Positions 11,764-23,389 of a stretch of 64,000 nucleotides of DNA are shown here, piece by piece. The stretch is from Peromyscus leucopus (taxonomy: Eukaryota; Chordata; Mammalia; Rodentia; Cricetidae). Below the pieces are notes generated by a model. That model saw only the letters and a list, made by a program, of their open reading frames with translations. It ran no database searches and had not been told where the DNA came from. The DNA lies in assembly GCF_004664715.2 (NCBI RefSeq), contig NC_051071.1, forward strand, positions 33,444,030 to 33,508,029, written 5' to 3'. The stretch's first letter is position 1; each line of letters starts with the position of its first letter. The position numbers and the translations under genes were made by a program.

Positions 11764-11893
11764 GGCCTCTTTTTATTTGTTATTTTGAGATAGGAGCTCA
11801 CTAAGTTGTCCAGGCTGACCTGAACTCACTCTGTATCCCAGGTAGGCCTTGAGCATGCTGTCCTCCTGCCTCAGCCTCCAGAGTAGCTGGTAT
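11764..11893 (-). mobile_element. B1 SINE, diverged
   Basis: A second reverse-complement B1 in tandem with the previous one: 'ttttgagataggagctcac', 'gtccaggctgacctgaact' and 'cctcctgcctcagcctccag'. The two are separated by only a few bases but differ in sequence, so they are probably separate insertions. Confidence 0.8.
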
Positions 11894-12065
11894 AAATAGC
11901 CTTTATTGATGGTTTAGAATTACTCTTTCTCAAATTCCATAGAGAAGAGCTGAAATAGATTCAGCTGAAATACTCTTCAGGAACAGGCCACCCTCAGCTG
12001 GAGAAGCTGAAACAGGAGCCCAATAGCAATGCACGGAACAAAGAAAATTCTTTTTATACACTTTT

Positions 12066-12155
12066 GTCTTGTTTTGGGTGTGTAGCCCTGGCTGACCTGG
12101 CACTTGTTATATAGGCTAGGCTGGCCTCAAACTCACAGCAATCAGCCTGCTTACC
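12066..12155 (-). mobile_element. B1 fragment
   Basis: 'gggtgtgtagccctggctga' and 'aggctggcctcaaactcaca' are reverse-complement B1 words. The 3' part beyond 'cagcctgctta' is lost. Confidence 0.7.
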
Positions 12156-12574
12156 TTAGATATTAATTTTAGTGATATTAAACATATAAATTTATGTTAT
12201 GCACATACATAAATTTATTAGAGATGCTATCTGACTTATGGTACAAATTACTTCTCAACAAACCCACAGTAAATTGAAAGCACTGTAAGTCAATTATATT
12301 TGACACACCTACCTACCCAACCACCGAGCCGGTCAACCCAGAATGCCGTGGGGGCTAAGCTGTTTCATCTTGAGGCTGACTGGGGATTGTAACTTGAGAA
12401 AAAAGAAGTGTCAATACTGCATGTTGCTAGTCAAGGACAAGATCCTTATTCAAAAATTAACGTACAACTTTCAACAAGTGTGTTTTGCTTTTGCATTGAA
12501 AGTTGCAAAAGCATGTGATGAAGCCTTCTGTCAGGGGCCATCTTCCAACCATCTCATGTCATGTGGATCAGTAC
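12156..12574. other. Unassigned sequence
   Basis: No repeat or coding feature is recognised. A 102-codon plus-strand frame from 12343 runs into the adjacent MIR-like sequence and is treated as chance. Confidence 0.4.
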
Positions 12575-12690
12575 CACAATATTTGTCAGACTCTGCACTC
12601 GTTCACATACATGATCTTACTTGGTCTCCTCAATTCATATGGAGTAGATAATAGTATCCACATTTTATAAACAATAACAACAAGCTTTTA
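12575..12690 (-). mobile_element. MIR-like fragment
   Basis: 'catgatcttacttggtctcc' and 'gatagtatccacattttata'-type words (12606-12667) match the order of an antisense MIR 3' half ('atctcatttaatcctcac...ccattttacag'). The fragment is diverged. Confidence 0.55.
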
Positions 12691-12939
12691 GAATTGCAGT
12701 TAAATTTTTATTTCCTAGCGAGGCAATCATCTCAGTGGTTTATATGCATTATCTGACTTATGGGCCAATTAGTGTACTCAACTCATCCAGTTCCTTGGTA
12801 ATGCAGCATGTATGGAGTCTGAAGCCAAGGCCATTTGGTTGAAGAGAAAATTGAATATATGACACAGCATGGGGGAGGGCAGGGTAGACAGGTACGTGGT
12901 GCCTACCCACTAATGTTATACTTCAAAATGTTATGGGAT

Positions 12940-13166
12940 GGGTAGTGGAGAGATGGCTTGAAGGTTAAGAACACATACTGCCCTTGCGGAGGCCAGGGAT
13001 TCTATTCCTGCCACCTACATTGGGCAGCTCACAATCAACTCCAGCTGCCAGGGGTCCAATACCTTCTTCTGGTATCTGTGCTCACCTACTTCATGTGAAC
13101 ATACCTCCCCACCCTACACACATACACACCTACACATAATTAAAAATAAAATAAATCTTTACAAAT
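12940..13166 (+). mobile_element. B2/B3-type SINE
   Basis: It starts 'gggtagtggagagatggctt' and runs through 'gctcacaatcaactccagct' and 'cagggg' to an A-rich 'aaaaataaaataaatc' tail. It is near full length on the plus strand. Confidence 0.87.
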
Positions 13167-14569
13167 TGTCCAGGAGCACTAAAATTTGGAAACACATAAC
13201 AAGATCTCTCTGAGGTCAAGGGATAGAAAGTCACATGAACCTTGGGCACAGGGCAGGTACTTCAGATCGCAGTTGTCTCAAAGAGCAGAGGAGAAGGTAC
13301 AATTCAGATTGTTCCTGGAAGCTATGAATGTAAAGCCTCGTGTGACTCAGTAAATATAGAACAACTCCTTTAAAGTTACCAGGAAGGGCAGAAGAAACAA
13401 ATGTCTGCTCCATTGTCCAGCTGAACAGTGGGGCTGTTGTGGCTCGCACATGGACTGATTTCCTCAGCAGGGAAGTCCAGATCTCAGGGCTTTCCCAATT
13501 AGCTGTGGAACGAAGAAACTCAGGAGTTGTTAAGCAACTGAGATCTCCATCACTCAGATCTAATCAGAAGAACGCAAAATGCTCTTCTTGTGTAATGGAT
13601 TAAGCGAGCCTGGCACATACAGAGCACTCTTTGATGGTATTCTTTCTGAGAAAAAGCCATGACTTTGCTTTGGTATTGGCCTCAGGTAACTTATGAAACA
13701 AGCAAGGCATTCATCATACATTGTTTCAATGCACCATAATGTTATTATTTGTCAACACAAAAACAAGCTCTCACATCAAAGGGGATAATCAATGGTTTAT
13801 TCTGGAACCAAATATAAGTGACCAGGGCCCAAGAACATAGACTAAGGTTACCCCAAATTCTATTTTCTAATGAGCTAACAGCTCCATGAGGTTTTACAGT
13901 AACTGAACAAAGAAAATTGGAAATCAGGATTCTTTTCAAGTACATTAGTGGACATATCAGGTGGGCATGTCACAGACAAGTGGGGAAATTTCATCTCTAG
14001 GTCTCAGATTCTATCTGATGGCAGTCTTACCCTTTTGTTTGAGGAGAACAATGGGCCGATTTTTACCTAATGGTCACAAAGATATTAGGTCACATATGTA
14101 GGAAGGCTATGACTATCTAAGGAGAGGGCTAAATATGCCTGAGATCATTGGTTCAAGATTTGGAATATTCCATCTTCTCCACATTGATGAAGCTCTGATC
14201 AGTCTGGCAGCAGGTTTCATTGTAAACAGCAGTTCCTTCCAGGAACTTTCACTCATAGATTAAAAGCAAGTCTTAAAGGCATCTTTGTGGTTCTGATCCT
14301 TTAGAACTTGATGTTAGGCTCTTGGATATCAAGGTAGGTGGTTGAAATGACATCCTGCTGCCATTGGGTATGTCCCTAAGTCAATATGATCATTGTCTTT
14401 ATATAAACAAAACCCAAAACCTTTGGACACAGAGACATTGCCAAGGGGAATACCATGAAGACTTGATAGCATTTCCACAGATAGTGAACTTGGAAAAAAA
14501 GATAAAATTAGAAAGGAGAATTAAAAATCAAATGTATATATATATATAGGGTGTAGTGTTTGTGATTTG
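13167..14569. other. Unassigned unique sequence
   Basis: About 1.4 kb without recognisable repeats apart from a short (TA)n near 14534-14548. Open frames are short. I see no exon signature. Confidence 0.45.
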
Positions 14570-14985
14570 ATAGGGTGACTGTAACAGTGTTTGCAAGCAT
14601 GGAGCTTAAAAAGTACTCTCTGGTGGTTCTAGAGTCTGAGTCTAAGAACAAGTGGGCATGTCTGGTTCCTTCCCGGGATGTGAACAAAAATCGATTGCAA
14701 GCCTTTTTCAGGCTTCTGGTGTTATGCCAGCAATCTTTGGTGTTCCTTGGTCTGTGGGTGTGTTGGTATTTCCCTGACCTTTGCATCTCATTCTCTTCCT
14801 GTCAAAATTCCAGTTTTTATAAGGACACTAGGCATATTGGAGTAGGGACCCATCTTTCTCCCATATGACCTCAGAGTGAGTAATTATATCTGCAATGGCT
14901 CAACTTTTGAGTCTTTTTCTTAGGACCTTAGGGTTAGGTCTTCAGAATATAATTTGGGGGAATATAATCCAACCCATAGCATTTG
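14570..14985 (-). mobile_element. MaLR-type LTR (MLT/MST-like)
   Basis: Reading the plus strand, 'ttataaggacactaggcata', 'ttggagtagggacccat', 'atgacctcag', 'ccttagggttaggtcttcag' and 'aatccaacccatagca' follow the antisense order of an ancient mammalian MaLR LTR. The right end is the LTR 5' end. Confidence 0.72.
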
Positions 14986-15445
14986 GTGTGGGTGGAGAAT
15001 GAGAAAATTGGGCTAGATGGATAGATGAGTTGGATTTTGGTGACTTGAGACTCAGACTCGGGCATGTGTTTACCCCTAAGCACACTGACTGTTTGCTTGT
15101 GCAACTGCAGTGTCTCTGGAGCTTGTAGAAAAGCCAAATTCTTAAAGATAACATATTACTTGTGGGGCACCATAAGATGCAATTGTTTTCATCCATAGAG
15201 CCACTTGGGAATAATCAGACTTACCTAGAGACAAAAATCTTCAAGATAGATTTGCTAGTTTTCGTCTATGCTAATGCTTCTTTGCTTTTATTGGCCAATA
15301 AATTAGAGACACAGAAGAATGCATACAATTAAAAAAAATTCAGTAACTGATTACTTATCCTTTGTTAATGAGGAAAGACTTACTTTTGGAGAACAAACAA
15401 CCCAACATTTGCTTGCATTACTTATTGTTATTTAAAACATTATTC

Positions 15446-15535
15446 TGGGGCTAGGTAGGGTTGGAAGGCCAGTATTAATGGGCATGTTGAGCTGTATAGG
15501 CACAGTTCAGGGTTCATTCCCTAGCACCAAGGCAT
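15446..15535 (+). mobile_element. Possible ID-like fragment
   Basis: 'cagttcagggttcattccct' followed by 'agcacc' resembles the B-box half of an ID SINE. The 5' half is degraded and does not give a clear match. Confidence 0.35.
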
Positions 15536-15849
15536 TCATAGACAGATCGTATAATTATGAATATTTTCATTACTACAGGAATTTCAGTAATATACTATTA
15601 TGGATAGCTGAAGTTATAGAGATATTGAAAATGATGTGACGATGAGGTGGGAATGTAAAAACTTATCTATAAAGCAAATAAACTTCAAAAAATAAGATAA
15701 TTTCAATTTATAAATAAGTTCTAAGATTAATAACAAAAGAGAGAGTCATTTTTGAAAACAACACAAATCCTAAATAATGAAATAAAGTAGATCAGGATTA
15801 TAATAGAAGATCATAATGAAAGTGTCATCTCAGTATTAATAAATAATAA
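15536..15849. other. Unassigned AT-rich sequence
   Basis: Nothing can be assigned confidently. It may be further decayed L1, given the L1M words just downstream. Confidence 0.35.
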
Positions 15850-16080
15850 AACTAAAGGAATGAGATTTTGTTATCTGGTCATATTTTCAAAGATTAAAAA
15901 TTGCCTGATATTGGCAATTCACATGGAAAACACCATGTGGGGAGATTTGCCAATATGCTTCAAATCTTCAACATGTGTACTCTTTGATCCAGTCATTCTC
16001 AACTTAAGAACTACTCTAAAGAAGTCAATAAGGATTATGCGATAATATACTTAATGGCAAAGGAAATAGAAACAAAATAA
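15850..16080 (+). mobile_element. Ancient L1M ORF2 3' fragment
   Basis: 'ttgatccagtcattctcaac', 'aagaactactctaaagaa' and 'aacatgtgtac' are in the order of the C-terminal L1 ORF2 region (the 'gacccagcaattccac' segment). Many substitutions remove any open frame. Confidence 0.65.
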
Positions 16081-16081
16081 T

Positions 16082-16299
16082 AGCTAATATTTAATGAATT
16101 ATGTTCTAGTTATAATAATAAGTACTTTGCATGTATTAACCGGCTTAGTTCCTAAATACCTTGACATGAATACTTCTATCATTATTTATTACTATTTGCC
16201 ATGGATATTACCATTTTACAGCCTTGAAAACTGTTTTGTAGAGAAGTTAAGCAATTTAACTAATTTCCTTGGAGATTATGAAAGGAAGTTCATTGTACT
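16082..16299 (-). mobile_element. MIR SINE
   Basis: 'agtactttgcatgtattaac', 'attaccattttacagccttg' and 'agagaagttaagcaatttaa' follow the antisense MIR core in order. It lies between two L1M pieces. Confidence 0.72.
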
Positions 16300-16430
16300 A
16301 TTGTTGATAATAACAAAAATATGTGCATCACCTATCAGATTAGGTAGGTGATTAAAACTTGGCACATTTACACTCTGTTTGAAAGAATTAAACCTACAAA
16401 GAAAGAGGTGTGGAAAAATAACCATGATTT
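16300..16430 (+). mobile_element. Ancient L1M fragment, continuation
   Basis: 'gataataacaaaaatatgtg' followed by 'tggcacatttacactctgtt' and 'attaaacctacaaagaaaga' resembles the L1M region downstream of the 15850-16080 fragment. That is consistent with one old element split by the MIR, though at this divergence the order of events is uncertain. Confidence 0.5.
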
Positions 16431-16464
16431 ATTGTCAAATGGAGTAAAACAGCCACAGACATTG

Positions 16465-16790
16465 TGTGTGTATTCTCAGGAGACTGACTCCAGGATGCTC
16501 CCTAGATATCAAATCCAAGGATGCCCAAGTCCCTTGTATAGAACACCATGGGGTTTTCTTAAAGCCCAAAGGCATCCCCCCATGTGCTTGAAATCATCCA
16601 CATCTCCTGATACATAACACAATGTAAATGCCACACAGACAGGGCTTACAATGTATTATTTATGAAGGAATGACAAGAAAAACATCTAGATACATTCAGT
16701 GTAGATCCACATTTTTTTTCAGGTATTCCAATCTATGGTTGATTGAATCTGCAAATTCAGAACCCTTGGATATAGGTCCCACCGGCACAG
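16465..16790 (+). mobile_element. Tigger/MER2-like DNA transposon remnant
   Basis: 'caggatgctccctagatatc', 'tcaaatccaaggatgcccaa' (spanning 16509-16529), 'cataacacaatgtaaatg', 'gaatgacaagaaaaacatct' and 'ctatggttgattgaatctgc' follow the order of non-autonomous mariner/Tigger elements of the MER2 type. The terminal repeats are degraded. Confidence 0.75.
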
Positions 16791-17765
16791 AATGCCACCT
16801 GAAATTAACTAAATATACATCAGCATTTCAATTTTGGCTCTAAGTGTCACAGTTGATTCTATTGGGAAAGATTACAAGCTCCACACTGTGAGATGGACAA
16901 GGCTTTAACTTTAATAGTTGCTGCTGTGGCCGTCTGGGAAGGTACATCTCTTCTTCATCTGAATCCTATTGTGAGATGTGACAAAACAGTCACACAAAGA
17001 GAGCCCTTGGGATGGGGCCCATGTCCCAATGGTCCCTGTACTGGGGACTTGGTCCTCAGTGCACTATTGCCCAGAGTTGGGATCTGCAGGAGACAAGGCT
17101 TAAAGTGGTACCACTTTAGGACACTGATGGGGTAGCTGGCCTCTGAAGGAAATGGACTGAGTTCTTTTGCTAATTCTTACAGAAGCCCAAGCTTAAACCT
17201 CAAGCATCCATTTTTCTGAGCAAGCTTGATCTCTCTCTTCTTCCATAGTTCCTGTTAGGTATCATGAGACCTCACAAGAGCCAGTGCTAGCCTGGGTCAG
17301 GTATGTCATTGTAGCAACACAAAGTTAAGTAGTGTAGTACAAAATGACATCATCATTACTGAGGTTCCCATTAGAGAGCACCCAGGGACAAGCGAGTTCC
17401 AGCCTCTTGACCCCAACCTTAGGAAACAGCCTTTGAAGCTAAGGTTGCCCTATGGAAAGGGCTGAGACAAGGATTCTCATTCTCGCCCATTCAGCAAATC
17501 TGGTTAAGACACTGATCTTCAGCTAGGATGGAGGAGTGAGATAATGGGCAGAGTGAGGTCAGAGTGACAGAGAAATCAAATCCACTTGGAAGGAAATGCT
17601 CATCCAAGTAAATAATTACCTATTATGATCTATGATTCCAAGAATATTCAAGCCTTAGTCTGTGGGACCTGTGGTTGTTATCTCCACAGGCTGGAATGAG
17701 GAGGCTATAGTGGATTATCAGGTTAGCTTAAATGTTCCAACTGTTAGCAGAGGTGTCTTACTGTA
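16791..17765. other. Unassigned sequence
   Basis: About 1 kb with no recognised repeat. The 80-codon frame at 16893-17135 starts near a plausible ATG but has no domain and no clear splice context. Confidence 0.4.
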
Positions 17766-17880
17766 CTTGCTTGACGTAGAATCACACTCCGTAGCCCAAG
17801 CTGGCTTAAATCTCACTCTGTAGCCCAGACTAGCCTTGAATCCTTTACAATCTTCCTGCCTCATCCTCCAAAGTTAAAAT
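17766..17880 (-). mobile_element. B1 fragment, internally duplicated
   Basis: Reverse-complement B1 words occur twice in succession ('ctccgtagcccaagctggct' and 'ctctgtagcccagactagcc'), followed by 'cttcctgcctcatcctccaa'. This is the pattern of B1-type monomers with the internal 29-bp-style duplication. Confidence 0.7.
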
Positions 17881-18307
17881 GATAAAGGTGAGCTAGCCGT
17901 CATCATGATGCCCAGACAGTAGTATCCTTGTAGGGGATAGACAGAGACCTGGCTACAGAAGAGGAAAAGATGATATAATTTAGGAGTCCTAGGAGAGATG
18001 CAGAGACCTAGAGATGGTCCACGGCCAGCTTTTAGGATGGAGGGACAATCCATGAGGCAAAGACTGCAGAAGCTATTAGAAGCTGGACAAAGCAAATGGA
18101 GCATGAGAAGGAGCCAGCCCTGCCAACATCTTGACTTTGCCCATCAAAACAATGTCACTCTTGTAGAACCATAATAAATCTGTGTTGGTTAGGACACTGT
18201 GTAAGTGTTAATTCATTATAATACCCAAAGTAAATGAATATATGATACTCAAAACTGGAATCAACTCCCCACCCCCTTATGAGTTAGAAATGGTTAGATC
18301 AATTGTT
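17881..18307. other. Unassigned sequence
   Basis: No repeat or coding feature is recognised in this interval. Confidence 0.4.
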
Positions 18308-18378
18308 CAAGGCTAGCCTTGGTTACAGCATGAATTAGGCTAGCCTGGACTGTGTGAGAACTTCTTTCAAAAACCAAG
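18308..18378 (+). mobile_element. B1 3' fragment
   Basis: 'gttcaaggctagccttggtt' and 'taggctagcctggactgtgt' followed by 'gagaactt' are the plus-strand 3' half of a B1. The 5' half is absent. Confidence 0.65.
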
Positions 18379-18764
18379 AAATCAACAGTAGTTAAAAAAG
18401 AACAAAAACAAAAATTTTAAATGTTTGCATCTTCACAAAAAGATGCATAGGATTCTATTCATCATAGTTAGCAGTAGCCAGCTAAAGTCTTTTGCTGTTT
18501 GTACATAACACCAAGAATACTCTGTTCAAAGTAAACATCCTTCCTTTCAAACATAGTGAGGACACTGTGAGGTTTTATTCACCTGGCATTGTGGAAATTG
18601 GCAAAAGCATTATCAGTAAACAGTCCAAATCCTGAAACACACCTTTAAAATGCCAACAATTCAACATTTTATCATTTTCTTGTTTTTTTTTTTTTCAAAA
18701 GATTATGGGTTCCTATGTTTCTTTAATACACCACCTGTAAAGATTCAAACCTCGAGTACTTTGT
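18379..18764. other. Unassigned sequence with T13 run
   Basis: Nothing is recognised apart from the T-run at 18683-18695. Confidence 0.4.
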
Positions 18765-19255
18765 TTTTAATCATAGTTTTTCTTTATTGTAAAGAATTTA
18801 TACATGAATACAATGAAATATTATATCCATCCCTATCTCTCTCCTTCAACTCACCCCATCACCCTAACATATCCTTCTCCAAACTTAGTGTCTTTTATTC
18901 TATTTTAATAACCCCACTAAGTGCTGCCCATATATGCATGAGCATGGAGCATGCATTAGAGTATGGGTAACCTCCCAGAAGGAATACCTCAGGAAAGGAT
19001 GAGTCTCCCCTGCACCCCACCCCCCACCCCAGCAACTACCAACTGTCAATAGCTCCATGGATAAAGGTCAGGCCTAAAGAACACCTTCTTCATCTATTCT
19101 AACTGGCTTGATCTTGTGCAAACAGCCACAAATGCTGTGGAATTCATACATGCCGGAGCCATGCCCTGTCCAGCACTCCTCCTCATCTGCAGGCCCTGAT
19201 TTCCGTTTCTCCCTCCCCTTCAGAAGTGTTCCCTGAGCATCCTTGGTTAGCATCC
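18765..19255 (-). mobile_element. Rodent L1 3' UTR (Lx-type), 5'-truncated
   Basis: On the plus strand: 'cccactaagtgctgcccata', 'gagtatgggtaacctcccag', 'ctgtcaatagctcc', 'ctggcttgatcttgtgcaaa' and 'gcagcactcctcctcatctg'-type words (near 19171-19191). This resembles the antisense 3' UTR of older murid/cricetid L1 (Lx-like). Confidence 0.75.
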
Positions 19256-19835
19256 CTGCCTGTCTAGACTTCACTGTCACTTCCCCTCGTCCTCCCTCAT
19301 CTCCCTCCCCCTTTCTGTATTCCTCTCCCTCCTTTTCTTCTCTCCTTTCTTTTTTCTTTAAGTCCTTTACTGAGGCTGTTAAATGTGGCTGTATAAAACA
19401 GGACCCAGGTATTCAAACACTGCCCCCCCCCTCCCCACACACTGAGATGTGGATATCAGGCAGCTAACTTGTATTTCAAACTCCCCTGAAGTTCTCTGGT
19501 GTCTGAATCCCACAGGCAGATTATTCTAATTGCCTCTCTCCTGCTCTCTGGATGGCTGGGTCACCTCCACCCACTGCTTCTCCTCTCGCTTGCTCGCTTG
19601 CAGCAAGCTCTGGCCTTTTAAAATTGCTGCTTCTAATGTGCTACCAAAATAGGGAATCAGAAAACGAAGCTTGTAACAATAGCTTCTGAAAGAAGAGCTA
19701 AGCTTCCTAAATGCTTTTCTTGTGAGTAGATCTTGGGGACAAGTGCATTTATTTGGGGCGGGGGGCATGAATTGGGGACATGCATGGTGGATCAGCAAGA
19801 CCCGGTCAGCTAGTTATCAGTTTTTGACTTTCCGT
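19256..19835. other. Unassigned sequence
   Basis: It includes a pyrimidine-rich patch (19285-19365) and a short C8-type run near 19425-19432. No element or exon is recognised. Confidence 0.4.
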
Positions 19836-19916
19836 GTCTCTCTCTCCCTCTCCCTCTCCCTCTCCCTCTCCCTCTCCCTCCCTCCCTCCCTCCCCCTCCA
19901 CCCTCTCTCTCTTTCC
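19836..19916. repeat. (CCCTCT)n / CT-rich tract
   Basis: Hexamer ccctct units run from about 19847 to 19880, then cctc units, inside an 80-bp all-pyrimidine stretch. Confidence 0.95.
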
Positions 19917-21470
19917 TATCTGTCCAGCTATGAGTTCTAAAGGCAGTTGTATCCTACCAATATAGATTTTAAATAGGCTTGATTTCTTGTGCACCTACTG
20001 TATGCCAGATACCACAAGTTCTGTTCCACATGGAGTCTCGGCTGGCATAGTGCATCCAGTAGAATACATGGCACCTCATTTCCCACTCAAAGGTGTGAAA
20101 TGGAAAACCTGAATCCTGCTTGTCACTGTACACATCTCCTTCTGAGGCTGGGACAAAAGGGCAGGGCTGTCTCTGCTGATTCTCCGGAACACAAATGCTA
20201 ACAAATGTATCTTGTTAGTCTGCTGTCAGGAGCAAGATGTGTATCAGGGAGGCTGTGTGTCTGAAGACACTAGAATAATTCCCTTCTGATAAGTTTCCAT
20301 TTTATAGAAAAGCCGAGATGCTGCCAGAAGCTTCCTAAGGGGTGGGCTCCAAGCATTGGAACATGGGATGAGATGTGTGTGCATTTCTGAGAAAGACTAA
20401 AGCCAGGTGAGCCCCGCCCATGTGGGCACCCAGGCCTTATAACAGAGACCAGAGAGACTGGCAACCTAGTGTAGGTTTCAATTACATTTTCAAATGCCCA
20501 GAAATGTGTTGCTAATGGGCTCCCCCCACCCCGACCACCACCCTTTCTTGTGGGTGGGAAAGAAGGGTTTTCCTGGATCTATTCAGGGGTGGTTGTTGGA
20601 AGTCGGAGATGTAGGCAGTGCTGCATTAGGTTTTCTTACAAATTCTTCATTTGTCCAGCCCACATTCCAGAAGAGAACCCAGAAGGGAATTTCTGAAGGT
20701 GCCCGTGACTCCTGCAAAAGGTATGTTATGGGTTCAATGGTCAAATACACATCGATTCCTTGGATAATACCAAACTCAGACTCCATTCTTTCCCGTGTTG
20801 ATGTCTTCTTTCATAACACGAGGACAGACTTGCCATCCCCATCCTTCTTTATACTGAAAAACGTTCTACTTTTTACTGATCTCAAACTATATTTAAACTC
20901 TAAATTCTTTTCTCTACCCCCCAGGGATCACCAGGCAGGCTCCTCCGAATAACGGCTAATGAAATAAAGAGAAGTCGTGTGATTTTTTTCCAACAAAGAA
21001 ATACCATTTCAGCTTGCAAACTAATTCCATTTGTGATTTAGAGGGCCTGGGCACCTTCCTAGAAAACCTCCCTGGGGAAAGGATGGATGGCCATCGCGAT
21101 ATTGCATGAAAATTAGTATCAGGCCACAAATTATTGGACCCCATTAGGAATTTCTTTTAGGTAAATTAAGGTTATATATCACAATCTTCCAAGAGCCTTG
21201 GATGTTTTGAATCCTCCAAATTAAGAGAGCATTTAAGATTTCCTGTAATCTAATACTGGAAATGATTAAAATATAGGGCCTGGTTCTTACAAACCTGGCT
21301 TCTCTTGAGCAGCAGCCTCATTTGAATAAAGAAAGAAAAGAGAGGAAACTAGGGGAGGGATTTCATAATTGAAAGGCTTTTGGGAAAGACACATGGTCTT
21401 GTGGTTAGCATGTAATACACACTGAACACACTAATCATTCAGAAAATATAGGAGATATGTACTGCTGGGT
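19917..21470. other. Unassigned unique sequence
   Basis: This is one of the longest repeat-free stretches. A short L2-like phrase ('cacctactgtatgccagata') lies near 19993-20012. The part at about 20930-21370 is compositionally even, AT-rich and free of recognised repeats. No coding signature is seen, and the 152-codon frame at 20494-20952 has no domain. Confidence 0.45.
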
Positions 21471-21605
21471 ATTCATGTGTTTACAATGTGCATTTGTGTG
21501 TGAACCTGCACGTGTGCATGTGCTTGTATACACGTGTGTTCACCAACATATGTTTGTGTATGTGTCTGCATGTGTGTGTATGCCCGGTTATTGTGTGTGT
21601 GCCTG
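21471..21605. repeat. GT-rich low-complexity tract
   Basis: This is an imperfect run of tgtg/catg words with interruptions, a decayed (GT)n microsatellite. Confidence 0.9.
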
Positions 21606-22312
21606 AATATTCATTTCAAGCCACACCAAGGTAGTTTATATTTCCTGCAGGCACACATATCTGTATTTATGTCGCATGTCTTTATGTATTCAGTAATCAG
21701 GTTTAAGCTGAATTTTATTGTGTTTTCTACATCCTTTAAGTAGCAAGTTGATATTAAACTCTAGCATGTACCATCATTCATGCAGTATTATGGAAATGTA
21801 TACATCACTGTCCAGCACAACCGTTTCCATAATTTACATTTTATCTTAAGTTTATAAACATTTTAGCCATGTCTGCATTCTCCTCAACAGCTTCCCTTCG
21901 GAGTCATTTTCCCTCTGTCCCTCTGTATTGCCTGGTATGGCCCAGCTCACATGTCCATCAGGTGAGAGTTCAAGCTTCATATTCTAAATAAAAGAGGGTC
22001 CTTGAAGCTGTTTGCCCCCCAAGTGATTGTGTGCAAGGAGAAGAGATGAGTGCAGTAGTTGTCCTTACACTGTCTTTTGTCCCTTTCTCATCCTCTAACT
22101 ATCCTCAAAGCCCATCTCACATAATGACCTTTCCCAGACCTCCTAGATGACATCACATAAGAGCTTCGGACTGGAGGGAAGAGACCAGGTCTTACTTCCA
22201 GAACTGCTACTGTCAGCCAAGCCTAAACTAACTGGGGTCCTGCTAGCAGCTGTATGTAACCTCAGCTCTACATGTTACCTGGTTTCATCTTCCCAGACCT
22301 GTGATGCTGATA
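21606..22312. other. Unassigned sequence
   Basis: No repeat or coding feature is recognised in this interval. Confidence 0.4.
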
Positions 22313-22436
22313 CAGTTGTTCCCTGATATCTACAGGGGATTGCTGCCAGGATCCCCCATGCACAGCAAATTCTGCCAATACTTCAGTCCCCTGGATAGTA
22401 AAAACTGAGTGAGTGTAGCAATATTTGACTGTAACC
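22313..22436 (+). mobile_element. Tigger/MER2-like remnant, left piece
   Basis: 'gttgttccctgatatctaca', 'ggggattgctgccaggatcc' and 'acttcagtcccctggatagt' match the left part of a MER2-type Tigger element. The matching right part is at 23390-23605. Confidence 0.72.
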
Positions 22437-22565
22437 TTAGTGCTAGTGGGTGGAGATGGATGTATCCTGGAGCTTCACAGGCTAGTTAGTCCAGCCAAAA
22501 CTGTGAGCTCCGGGTTCAGTGAGAGACCTTGTCTCAATGAATAAGATGGAGGTTTATGGAAGAAT
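22437..22565 (+). mobile_element. B4 SINE 3' fragment
   Basis: 'ctgtgagctccgggttcagt', 'gagagaccttgtctcaatga' and 'ataagatggaggtt' are in the order of the B4 3' half. It sits inside the interval that splits the Tigger element. Confidence 0.75.
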
Positions 22566-22910
22566 AATTCCAAGTGTTAGAGCACAGGCTTGAACCTTTA
22601 GGCCTCATCCCATAGCCTGAGTCAGGTCACACCTCCCTGCAGCTCTCTCTAGGACAGAGAGTTAAGAAGTAGTCCATGCTGTGAGTTGACAGCTCTCAAT
22701 TTATGGCACCTGGGCCCTCCATACTCTTTGTCACCTATGCCATGTTGAACTAAATCACTTGATTTGAAACTTACCACCACCTCTAACAAGTTCTAAAGGG
22801 TCAGGCCTTTCATTCATTCAGGCGGATGGCTCTGAACACTCCTTGGGGAAATTTGCTTAGGGAGGTGTTCTGAAGGATGCTCCCAAAGAGGCTTCTCTGC
22901 CCCGTGCTAC
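22566..22910. other. Unassigned sequence
   Basis: No repeat or coding feature is recognised in this interval. Confidence 0.4.
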
Positions 22911-22915
22911 CATTC

Positions 22916-22955
<40 letters not shown>
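22911..22955. repeat. (CTAT)n tetranucleotide microsatellite
   Basis: About ten nearly perfect tetranucleotide units, likely length-polymorphic. Confidence 0.97.
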
Positions 22956-23280
22956 ATTCTCTCTCATAATGAATCTCCTTTCTAGATTTTAAAGGAAATT
23001 GTCTCTGTCCCTTTAACTACCCCCAATAATGATTAGATTTCCACGTATTGTACTGTTTCTGTCTAATGGTCCCCCTCCAATTTTGAGGTTTGAGCGTAGC
23101 TTTGAGGCCGATTCATTCTAATGAACCTTATTTCTGCAAGTAATTATGAACTATGTGTCAGCTTCCTTTCTGGGCTTACCACCATTATAACATGAACATA
23201 AACCTCTAGCCTCCACAAGTGTGCACAAGGGCAAGAACACTAGTAAACACATGTGCATATATATGTCCATAGGCGCACAG
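22956..23280. other. Unassigned sequence
   Basis: No repeat or coding feature is recognised between the two microsatellites. Confidence 0.4.
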
Positions 23281-23281
23281 A

Positions 23282-23361
<80 letters not shown>
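23281..23361. repeat. (CT)n(AC)n compound microsatellite
   Basis: About 38 bp of CT units pass through 'tga' into about 20 CA/AC units. The open frames here that read as poly-VC or SLSL are simply the repeat translated. Confidence 0.98.
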
Positions 23362-23389
23362 CATAGTGTATGCATAGAACCTGTGCATA

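Noticed and set aside
20494..20952. 152-codon plus-strand frame
   Set aside because: No recognisable protein feature. It is treated as chance in a repeat-free stretch.
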